Assembly: GCA_031277195.1 (NCBI GenBank)
Contig: JAITMU010000096.1
Span: 1-10,969, forward strand
Direction: 5' to 3'
DNA: 10,969 nucleotides
From: Gallionellaceae bacterium
GTDB taxonomy: Bacteria; Pseudomonadota; Gammaproteobacteria; Burkholderiales; Gallionellaceae
A program made the position numbers and the translations under genes. Shown in pieces: positions 5,955-10,969 of the stretch. The notes below the pieces were generated by a model. It was not told the DNA's origin, did no database searches, and saw only the letters and a list, made by a program, of their open reading frames with translations. How positions within the stretch are numbered: position 1 is the stretch's first letter; every line of letters starts with the position of its first letter.

Positions 5955-6051
5955 CCCTCTCCCTCCGGGAGAGGGTTAGGGTGAGGGAACTCCCTTGTCG
6001 AATATCGTAAAGCGCGTTCCCTCACCCCCGCCCTCTCCCAAAGGGAGAGGG
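5955..6051. repeat. Pair of inverted REP-like elements between thiD and thiE
   Basis: Two 35-base copies face each other: 5955-5989 on the plus strand and 6017-6051 on the minus strand, identical at 30 of 35 positions by hand alignment. Each has a 9-bp hairpin CCCTCTCCC/GGGAGAGGG (5955-5975 and 6031-6051) with a 3-base loop, and a GTGAGGG tail. The spacer is 27 bases. The layout is like a BIME (paired REP sequences). The right copy is read through by the thiE frame, and the GAGGG of the left copy lies 7 bases before the TTG at 5995. Confidence 0.85.
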
Positions 6052-6663
6052 GGCAGTGTTGGCGGGTTGTATGCCATCACCCCGGACATCCCCGATACCG
6101 CCGACCTTTTGCGCCGCGTAACGTCGGCACTGCGCGGCGGCGCGCGTGTTCTGCAATACCGCAACAAATCCGCCGATCCCGCTTTGCGCCTTGAACAGGC
6201 GCGCGCCTTGCGCGAGGCGACGCGCGCGTTTGGCGTTCCCTTCATCATCAATGACGATGCGCGTTTGGCGGCGGAAGTGGGCGCCGACGGTGTGCATATC
6301 GGCGCGGACGATGGCGGCGTGCAGGCGGCGCGGGCGTTGCTGGGCGCGGGCGGAATCGTTGGCGTCTCTTGCTATAATCGCATTCCGGCGGCGCGGGCGG
6401 CGGTTGCGGACGGCGCGGATTACATTGCGTTTGGCGCGTTCTTCGCGTCGGCAGTCAAGCCGGACGCGGTGACGGCAGACCTCGCGCTGCTGCGTCAGGC
6501 GCGCGCTGAACTGGCGGTGCCGATCGTGGCGATAGGCGGCATCACCGCCGAGAATGCTGCGCCGTTGGTCGAAGCTGGCGCGGATGCGGTGGCGGTGATT
6601 TCGGCGTTGTTCAGTGCGCCGGATGTGGAAGCTGCCGCGAAGGAATTTGCGGAAATTTTTTAA
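5995..6663 (+). CDS. thiE: Thiamine-phosphate synthase with repeat-derived 5' end
   Basis: ThiE joins HMP-PP and thiazole phosphate to thiamine phosphate. The TIM-barrel signatures are present: GLYAITPD at the true domain start, VLQYRNKSAD, PFIINDDARLA, ADGVHIGADD, IVGVSCYN, YIAFGAFFASAVKPDA (the phosphate and pyrophosphate loop), VAIGGI and AVISALF. The start is uncertain. No ATG or GTG lies in frame near GLYAITPD. Two TTG codons remain: 5995, with GAGGG (5983-5987) from a repeat as ribosome-binding site, giving 222 residues with an added leader containing VPSPPPSPKGRGG; or 6067, at the Leu of GLYAIT, giving 198 residues and no well-placed site. E. coli ThiE has 211. Insertion of the palindromic repeat apparently removed or displaced the original start. 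hemL follows on the same strand. Confidence 0.88.
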   Translation: MSNIVKRVPSPPPSPKGRGGSVGGLYAITPDIPDTADLLRRVTSALRGGARVLQYRNKSADPALRLEQARALREATRAFGVPFIINDDARLAAEVGADGVHIGADDGGVQAARALLGAGGIVGVSCYNRIPAARAAVADGADYIAFGAFFASAVKPDAVTADLALLRQARAELAVPIVAIGGITAENAAPLVEAGADAVAVISALFSAPDVEAAAKEFAEIF

Positions 6664-6666
6664 AGT

Positions 6667-6698
6667 GCCGTCATTCCCGCTTTCGCAGGAATGACGGC
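6667..6698. repeat. Palindromic element between thiE and hemL (dRS3-like)
   Basis: GCCGTCATTCC (6667-6677) and GGAATGACGGC (6688-6698) form a perfect 11-bp stem; the 10 bases between can add a short inner GC stem. The shape ATTCC-N10-GGAAT resembles the dRS3-type ATTCCC-N8-GGGAAT repeats of Neisseria and common dispersed palindromes of other proteobacteria. The downstream sequence GGGAAATAATTTTT gives a T-run about 8 bases beyond the stem, so weak termination after thiE is possible. Confidence 0.6.
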
Positions 6699-6731
6699 GG
6701 GAAATAATTTTTAATGATGGAACCTCACAAC

Positions 6732-8012
6732 ATGACCTCTCGCAATCAAACCCTGTTCGAAGAATCCCAGCGTCTCATCCCCGGCGGCGTCAATTCGCCG
6801 GTGCGCGCGTTCAAATCGGTGGGTGGTTCGCCGCTGTTTTTCACGCGCGGGCAGGGCGCGTATGTGTGGGATGCGGACGGCAAGCGTTACATTGATTACG
6901 TCGAATCCTGGGGGCCGATGATCGTCGGCCATTGCCATCCCGACGTGGTGAAAGCCGTGCAGGACGCGGCGGCGCAAGGTTTGGGATTCGGCGCGCCGAC
7001 CGAGGCCGAACTGGAAATGGCGGAGCTGCTGTGCAAGTTGCTGCCCAGTCTGGAAATGGTGCGGCTGGTGAGTTCCGGCACCGAGGCGACGATGACGGCG
7101 ATTCGCTTGGCGCGCGGGTTCACCGGACGCAGCCGCATCATCAAATTCGAGGGCTGCTATCACGGCCATTCCGACGGCTTGCTGGTGAAGGCCGGTTCCG
7201 GCGCGTTGACTTTCGGTCAGCCGAGTTCGTCCGGCGTGCCAGCGGACATCGCGGCGCTGACCACGGTGCTGGATTACAACGACGCGGCGGGGCTGGAGCG
7301 CACCTTCGCCGAAATGGGCGACGAAATCGCCGCCGTGATCGTCGAGCCGGTCGCGGGCAACATGAATCTGATTTTGCCCAAGCGCGAATTCCTTGATGCG
7401 ATGCGCGCGCTATGCACCAAGCATGGCGCGGTGTTGATTCTGGATGAAGTGATGTCCGGCTTCCGCGTCGGCCTGCAAGGCGCGCACGGCCATTTCGGCA
7501 TCAAGCCGGATTTGCTCACGCTGGGCAAGGTGATGGGTGGCGGCCTGCCTGCCGCTGCATTCGGCGGACGGCGCGACATCATGCAATGTCTCGCGCCGCT
7601 CGGCCCGGTTTATCAGGCGGGCACGCTGTCCGGCAATCCGGTCGCGGTGGCGGCGGGATTGGCGACGCTGAATCTGATACAAGCGTCCGGCTTTTACGAC
7701 CGCCTGACGCAAACCGCCAAACAGATGACCGACGGCCTGCGCGCCAGCGCAGCGAAGCACGGCATTCCGTTCAGCGCGCAATCCATCGGCAGCATGTTCG
7801 GCGTGTATTTCAGCAAACAGCCGCCGACTTCCTATGCGGAAATCATGGCGTGCGACAAAGAGGCGTTCAATCGCTTTTTCCATGCCATGCTGGACGAAGG
7901 CGTGTATCTTGCGCCGTCCGCTTACGAAGCCGGATTCGTCTCGGCAGCGCACACGGAGGCCGACGTCGCCGCCACCATCGCGGCAGCGGACAAAATTTTC
8001 GCTGGCTGGTGA
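6732..8012 (+). CDS. hemL: Glutamate-1-semialdehyde 2,1-aminomutase
   Basis: HemL isomerises glutamate-1-semialdehyde to 5-aminolevulinate, in the C5 route to tetrapyrroles, with pyridoxal phosphate. With the ATG at 6732 the protein has 426 residues, the E. coli length, and begins TSRNQTLFEESQRLIPGGVNSPVRAF-like as homologues do. Further signatures are VSSGTEATMTAIRLARG (residues 113-129), YHGHSDG (143-149), LILDEVMSGFR (235-245) and LTLGKVMGGGLPAAAFGG with the Schiff-base lysine at 266. In-frame ATGs at 6714 and 6717 would add six or five residues (MMEPHN); neither start has a strong ribosome-binding site. The TGA stop overlaps the engB ATG (TGATG), so the two are translationally coupled. 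Use of the C5 route is usual for most bacteria outside the alphaproteobacteria. Confidence 0.96.
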   Translation: MTSRNQTLFEESQRLIPGGVNSPVRAFKSVGGSPLFFTRGQGAYVWDADGKRYIDYVESWGPMIVGHCHPDVVKAVQDAAAQGLGFGAPTEAELEMAELLCKLLPSLEMVRLVSSGTEATMTAIRLARGFTGRSRIIKFEGCYHGHSDGLLVKAGSGALTFGQPSSSGVPADIAALTTVLDYNDAAGLERTFAEMGDEIAAVIVEPVAGNMNLILPKREFLDAMRALCTKHGAVLILDEVMSGFRVGLQGAHGHFGIKPDLLTLGKVMGGGLPAAAFGGRRDIMQCLAPLGPVYQAGTLSGNPVAVAAGLATLNLIQASGFYDRLTQTAKQMTDGLRASAAKHGIPFSAQSIGSMFGVYFSKQPPTSYAEIMACDKEAFNRFFHAMLDEGVYLAPSAYEAGFVSAAHTEADVAATIAAADKIFAGW

Positions 8013-8605
8013 TGGGGCTGTTCTCCAAAGCGCAATTCCTCGTTACGGTTAACCATTTCCGCGACCTGCCACGCCACGGCGGCAGCGAGGTCGCGTTTGC
8101 GGGGCGCTCCAACGCGGGCAAGTCGTCCGCCATCAACACGCTCGCCAACCACACGCGGCTGGCGTTCACCAGCAAGACGCCGGGACGCACCCAGCACATC
8201 AATTATTTTTCGCTGGGCGACGACCGCTATCTGGTTGATTTGCCGGGTTATGGCTATGCCGAAGTCCCGCCCGAAGTCCGGCAGCATTGGGAAAGCCTGC
8301 TCAGCAAGTACCTGCAAACCTGGGAGCCGTTGTGCGGCTTGGTCGTCATCATGGACGCCCGCCGCCCGCTCACCCCGCTGGATGAACAAATGCTCGACTG
8401 GTTCGCCCCCACCGGAAAACCCGTTCATATCCTCCTCACCAAGTCCGACAAACTCAGCCGTCAGCAGGCGACCCTGACATTGAATCGTGTAAAATCGCAC
8501 CTTGCAGAGCATTTTCCGTTTTGCTCGGTGCAGTTGTTCTCGAGTTTGAAGAAAATCGGGATGGATGAGGCGGAAAGGGTGATTGGGGGGTGGTTTGCGG
8601 CGTGA
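8012..8605 (+). CDS. engB: Ribosome biogenesis GTP-binding protein EngB (YsxC/YihA)
   Basis: EngB is an essential small GTPase of the TrmE-Era-EngA-YihA-Septin family that acts in 50S subunit assembly. The 197-residue product shows the G motifs in order: G1 GRSNAGKSS (residues 31-39), G2 TPGRTQHINYF (56-66), G3 DLPGYGYAEV (76-85), G4 TKSDKL (143-148) and G5-like SSLKK (177-181). The N-terminal AQFLVTVNHFRDLP is typical. The start at 8012 shares its A with the TGA of hemL; the frame is open 142 codons further upstream, but that part lies inside hemL and is noise. No T-rich terminator follows on the plus strand; a hairpin 12 bases on is oriented for the other strand. In many betaproteobacteria engB lies next to hemB, as here. 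Confidence 0.96.
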   Translation: MGLFSKAQFLVTVNHFRDLPRHGGSEVAFAGRSNAGKSSAINTLANHTRLAFTSKTPGRTQHINYFSLGDDRYLVDLPGYGYAEVPPEVRQHWESLLSKYLQTWEPLCGLVVIMDARRPLTPLDEQMLDWFAPTGKPVHILLTKSDKLSRQQATLTLNRVKSHLAEHFPFCSVQLFSSLKKIGMDEAERVIGGWFAA

Positions 8606-8609
8606 AGAT

Positions 8610-8646
8610 AAAAAAATGCCCCAAACTCAAGGGGGGAGTTTGGGGC
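8610..8646 (-). terminator. Intrinsic terminator reading leftward
   Basis: GCCCCAAACTC (8618-8628) and GAGTTTGGGGC (8636-8646) form a perfect 11-bp stem with a 7-base loop, followed on the minus strand by A and then seven T (8616-8610). On the plus strand the stem is preceded by the A-run and followed by GAAGG, so it is not a canonical terminator for engB. Confidence 0.75.
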
Positions 8647-8727
8647 GAAGGTGCCTCAACTGGCGTTGAGGCTACCCGCTCAGGGAGGAGAAACGGGAGA
8701 TGACTCGCATCATCTGTAACGTCAGAT
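8610..8727 (-). ncRNA. Candidate small RNA with CUCCUCCC loop and intrinsic terminator
   Basis: Read on the minus strand, this gap holds a chain of stem-loops. The first is AGATGA/TCATCT (8698-8715), which competes with ATCTG/CAGAT (8712-8727). Next is a 4-bp CCCG/CGGG stem (8675-8678, 8694-8697) whose 15-base loop carries CUCCUCCC (8683-8690). Then comes an 8-bp stem GCCTCAAC/GTTGAGGC (8653-8672), and last an 11-bp perfect stem (8618-8628 with 8636-8646) followed by A and seven T (8610-8616): an intrinsic terminator. No minus-strand gene lies upstream to need it, so a separate RNA is the simplest reading. CUCCUCCC could pair with Shine-Dalgarno sites of target mRNAs. I recall a published comparative-genomics candidate called hemB/anti-hemB motif from betaproteobacteria near hemB; this may be a member. 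The 5' end and promoter are not defined; no convincing -35/-10 pair was found. A plus-strand hemB leader is the alternative. Confidence 0.55.
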
Positions 8728-8793
8728 AGGCGGCAACAAGAATAGTTCCTTCGTCACCTAAAAAAAGCTGATATTTTTTCAGAAAGGCTTTTT

Positions 8794-9798
8794 ATGCAAA
8801 TAGTTAACAACGGGTATCCGCATAGAAGAATGCGGCGTATGCGCCGGGATGCCTTCTCCAGAGACATGATGCGTGAGCACTTGCTTACGCCAGCAGACTT
8901 TATTTATCCGGTTTTTGTCCACGACCTGCCCGGGCGCGCGCCGATTCCCTCCATGCCGGGCGTGGAACGCCTGTCCATAGATGAACTGCTGAAAGTGGCG
9001 GAACAGGCGCTGGAACTGGGCGTGCCCGCGCTGGATCTTTTCCCGGTGGTGAATCCCGACGCCAAAAGCCTGGACGCGCGGGAAGCCTGGAATCCCGAAG
9101 GCGTGTGCCAGCGGGCAGTGCGCGCGCTGAAACAGCGATTCCCCGAACTGGGGGTGATGACCGACGTCGCGCTCGACCCCTTCACCACGCATGGTCAGGA
9201 CGGCATCATCGACGAAAACGGCTATGTGCTGAACGACATCACGGTGGCGGCGCTGGTCAAGCAGTCGGTTTCGCACGCCGAAGCGGGCGCCGACATTGTT
9301 TCGCCGTCGGACATGATGGATGGCCGCATCGGCGAGATCCGCGCCGCGCTGGAGCAGAACGGCCACATCAACACCCGTATCATGGCCTATTCCGCCAAGT
9401 ATGCCAGCGCCTTCTACGGCCCTTTCCGCGACGCGCTGGGCACGGCGGGCAATCTGGGCAAGGGCAACAAATATACCTATCAGATGGATCCCGCCAATTC
9501 CAACGAGGCGCTGTGGGAAGTCGGGCTGGATTTGCAGGAAGGCGCGGACATGGTGATGGTCAAGCCCGGCATGCCTTATCTCGACATCGTGCGGCGCGTG
9601 AAGGACGAATTCGGCGCGCCCACTTTCGTGTATCAGGTCAGCGGCGAATACGCCATGCTCAAAGCGGCGACGCAAAACGGCTGGCTGAATGAGCAAGCCT
9701 GCGTGCTGGAATCGCTGCTCGCGTTCAAGCGCGCAGGCGCGGACGGTGTGCTGACGTATTTCGCGCTGGATGCGGCGCGGTGGCTCAAGGGGCGTTAA
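8794..9798 (+). CDS. hemB: Delta-aminolevulinic acid dehydratase (porphobilinogen synthase)
   Basis: HemB condenses two 5-aminolevulinates to porphobilinogen, the step after HemL. The 334-residue product (E. coli 324) carries the N-terminal RRMRRMRRDAFSRDMMREH arm used in octamer assembly, and both active-site lysines: Lys202 in MAYSAKYASAFYGPF and Lys257 in MVMVKPGMPYLD. The metal region reads DVALDPFTTHGQDG (residues 124-137) with Asp in place of the three Cys of zinc enzymes, as in the Mg-dependent Pseudomonas aeruginosa type; a catalytic zinc is therefore not expected. ATG 8794 follows AAAGG (8783-8787) by 6 bases. The 188-base gap upstream contains the candidate small RNA; its relation to hemB control is open. 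The next gene begins 69 bases downstream. Confidence 0.96.
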   Translation: MQIVNNGYPHRRMRRMRRDAFSRDMMREHLLTPADFIYPVFVHDLPGRAPIPSMPGVERLSIDELLKVAEQALELGVPALDLFPVVNPDAKSLDAREAWNPEGVCQRAVRALKQRFPELGVMTDVALDPFTTHGQDGIIDENGYVLNDITVAALVKQSVSHAEAGADIVSPSDMMDGRIGEIRAALEQNGHINTRIMAYSAKYASAFYGPFRDALGTAGNLGKGNKYTYQMDPANSNEALWEVGLDLQEGADMVMVKPGMPYLDIVRRVKDEFGAPTFVYQVSGEYAMLKAATQNGWLNEQACVLESLLAFKRAGADGVLTYFALDAARWLKGR

Positions 9799-9804
9799 GG
9801 TGAA

Positions 9805-9841
9805 TCGGACGGGATGACGCTAAACTGTCGTCCCTGTCCGA
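9805..9841. repeat. Imperfect hairpin after hemB
   Basis: TCGGAC (9805-9810) pairs with GTCCGA (9836-9841), GGGA (9811-9814) with TCCC (9831-9834), then a T-G wobble and GAC/GTC, around an 8-base loop; T9835 is bulged. No T-run follows on either side, so it is terminator-like only in shape. It may protect the hemB mRNA 3' end or be another dispersed palindrome. Confidence 0.4.
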
Positions 9842-9867
9842 ATCCATCACTTCCGGAGGCAAATCGC

Positions 9868-10969
9868 ATGCGCAATCTCAAGCTGGGATTCTGGTGCTGT
9901 CTCGTTCTTCCCGTTGCGCTGTGGGTCATTGCTGATCCAGCCGCCCTTCAACCGGCGGACATCTGGGCGTTTCGCGCTTCCATGCTGCAACTGACGGGCA
10001 TCATGGCGATCGGCTACATGAGTTTTGCGATGATTCTCGCCTTCAGGCCGCGCCGGCCGGAGACGTGGATCGGCGGCCTCGACAAGATGTACCGGATGCA
10101 CAAGTGGCTGGGTATTGCCGCGCTGGTGGTGTCCGTCATTCACTGGCTGTGGGTGGAGGCGCCGAAGTGGATGGTCGATTGGGGCTGGCTTGCGCCTCGG
10201 GTGCGTGGTCCGCGCGCGCCGATTACCAATCCGGTCGAATCGTTGTTTTCAAGTTTGCGCGGCACGGCTGAGAGTGTCGGCGAATGGGCTTTTTATGCCG
10301 CCGTGGCGTTGATTGCGCTTGCGCTCATCACGCGCTTTCCCTATCGCTGGTTCTACAAAACGCACCGCCTGCTTGCAGTCGCTGATCTGGCGTTGGCCTT
10401 TCACACGGTGGTGTTGCTCAAGTTCAGCTATTGGTTGTCTCCCGTCGCCTGGCTGACGGCGCTGTTGCTTGTCGCGGGCGTATGGGTGGCGCTGGTGGCG
10501 TTGCGTCGTCAGGTGGGCGCGGATCGGCAGGTGGTGGCGCAAATCATGTCCTTGCGTTATTTCCCCGGCGTGCGCGCGCTCGAAATCGAAACCGAGGCAA
10601 AAGGCTGGCCAGGCCACAAACCCGGTCAGTTCGCCTTTGCGACTTCAAACCCGTCGGAAGGGCCGCACCCTTACACCATCGCTTCCGAATGGCGCGCGGA
10701 ACATCCCCGTATCCGTTTTGTGGTGAAGGAACTGGGCGACCACACCAATCGTCTGCGCGCCAAACTGCGCGTCAGCCAGCATGTGGTGCTGGAAGGGCCT
10801 TACGGTCGTTTCACTTTCGACGATGACCGCCTGCATCAAATCTGGATCGGCGGCGGCATCGGCATTACGCCGTTCATCGGGCGGATGGAATACATGGTTT
10901 CGCAGAAAGGAAATCATGATTGGCCGGAAGGGCAGAAGGTTGATCTTTTTCACACCACCACCGAGGTCG
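9868..10969 (+). CDS. Ferric reductase-like transmembrane flavocytochrome, 3' end missing
   Basis: The frame stays open to the right edge (367 residues visible). The N-terminal half is a ferric-reductase-like membrane domain: hydrophobic segments near residues 8-22, 40-58, 80-96, 140-156, 168-188 and 192-212. Paired histidines His78/His92 (YRMHKW, VIHWLW) and His166/His179 (YKTHRL, AFHTVV) at 14- and 13-residue spacing fit two b-type hemes. A cytoplasmic FAD- and NAD(P)-binding reductase domain follows: HKPGQFAF (250-257), HPYTIAS for FAD (267-273), LEGPYGRF (308-315) and GGGIGITPF for the nucleotide (328-336). This is the NOX/FRE architecture: electrons from NAD(P)H cross the membrane to iron or another acceptor. 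The substrate cannot be told. ATG 9868 follows GGAGG (9855-9859) by 8 bases. It lies after heme genes and needs heme itself. Confidence 0.9.
   Translation, partial: MRNLKLGFWCCLVLPVALWVIADPAALQPADIWAFRASMLQLTGIMAIGYMSFAMILAFRPRRPETWIGGLDKMYRMHKWLGIAALVVSVIHWLWVEAPKWMVDWGWLAPRVRGPRAPITNPVESLFSSLRGTAESVGEWAFYAAVALIALALITRFPYRWFYKTHRLLAVADLALAFHTVVLLKFSYWLSPVAWLTALLLVAGVWVALVALRRQVGADRQVVAQIMSLRYFPGVRALEIETEAKGWPGHKPGQFAFATSNPSEGPHPYTIASEWRAEHPRIRFVVKELGDHTNRLRAKLRVSQHVVLEGPYGRFTFDDDRLHQIWIGGGIGITPFIGRMEYMVSQKGNHDWPEGQKVDLFHTTTEV

Noticed and set aside
5955..6051. CRISPR array
   Set aside because: Only two copies in inverted, not direct, orientation and no regular spacers.
5028..6075. TPP riboswitch before thiD or thiE
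   Set aside because: No thi-box sequence or matching secondary structure was found in either leader.
7586..8011. 142-codon upstream extension of the engB frame inside hemL
   Set aside because: EngB homologues begin at the ATG of the TGATG overlap; the extension is low-complexity Arg-rich noise.
8618..8646. Intrinsic terminator for engB on the plus strand
   Set aside because: The A-run lies before the stem and no T-run follows it on the plus strand; the polarity fits the minus strand.
8700..8729. Nine-codon leader peptide (MTRIICNVR) with a purine-rich site before hemB
   Set aside because: The purine run is explained as the complement of the CUCCUCCC loop; the peptide has no run of regulatory codons, and such a short frame is expected by chance. 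Not excluded if rightward transcription is shown.

Overview
The window looks like chromosomal DNA of a GC-rich proteobacterium, most likely a betaproteobacterium. The reasons are the pdxA-rsmA pair, the thiD-thiE-hemL order (also known from Pseudomonas), engB next to hemB, the form of the proteins, and intergenic palindromes of REP type. No rRNA, tRNA, CRISPR array, insertion sequence or TPP riboswitch was seen. No taxonomic search could be run, so the assignment is an inference.

Layout, left to right. (1) 1-1769, plus strand: the 3' part of pdxA (vitamin B6) and rsmA (16S rRNA dimethylation), separated by a perfect 23-bp inverted repeat. (2) 1798-3422, minus strand: an AT-rich islet of three unrecognised genes for a small membrane protein, a putative lipoprotein and an exported protein. 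(3) 3423-4635, plus strand: an XRE-type regulator with repeats upstream, then a ribbon-helix-helix antitoxin and ParE/RelE-type toxin pair overlapping by 13 bases. (4) 4647-5027, minus strand: gloA (glyoxalase I), divergent from thiD. (5) 5103-8605, plus strand: thiD, thiE, hemL, engB. (6) 8606-8793: a non-coding gap between engB and hemB with a chain of hairpins. It reads best on the minus strand as a small RNA with a CUCCUCCC loop and an intrinsic terminator. (7) 8794-9798 hemB, then a membrane ferric-reductase-like flavocytochrome that runs off the right edge.

The core genes serve cofactor metabolism: pyridoxal phosphate (PdxA), thiamine (ThiD and ThiE supply the pyrimidine and join it to the thiazole), and tetrapyrrole (HemL makes 5-aminolevulinate, HemB condenses two of them to porphobilinogen). 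HemL itself needs pyridoxal phosphate. RsmA and EngB act in ribosome maturation. The segment 1795-4640 is an accessory insertion between core genes.

The best candidates for something new are the minus-strand RNA between engB and hemB, the thiE 5' end that is built from a palindromic repeat, and the AT-rich islet of unknown envelope proteins. Nearly every other core gene junction carries a palindrome, and both the pdxA and rsmA stop codons lie inside such elements.
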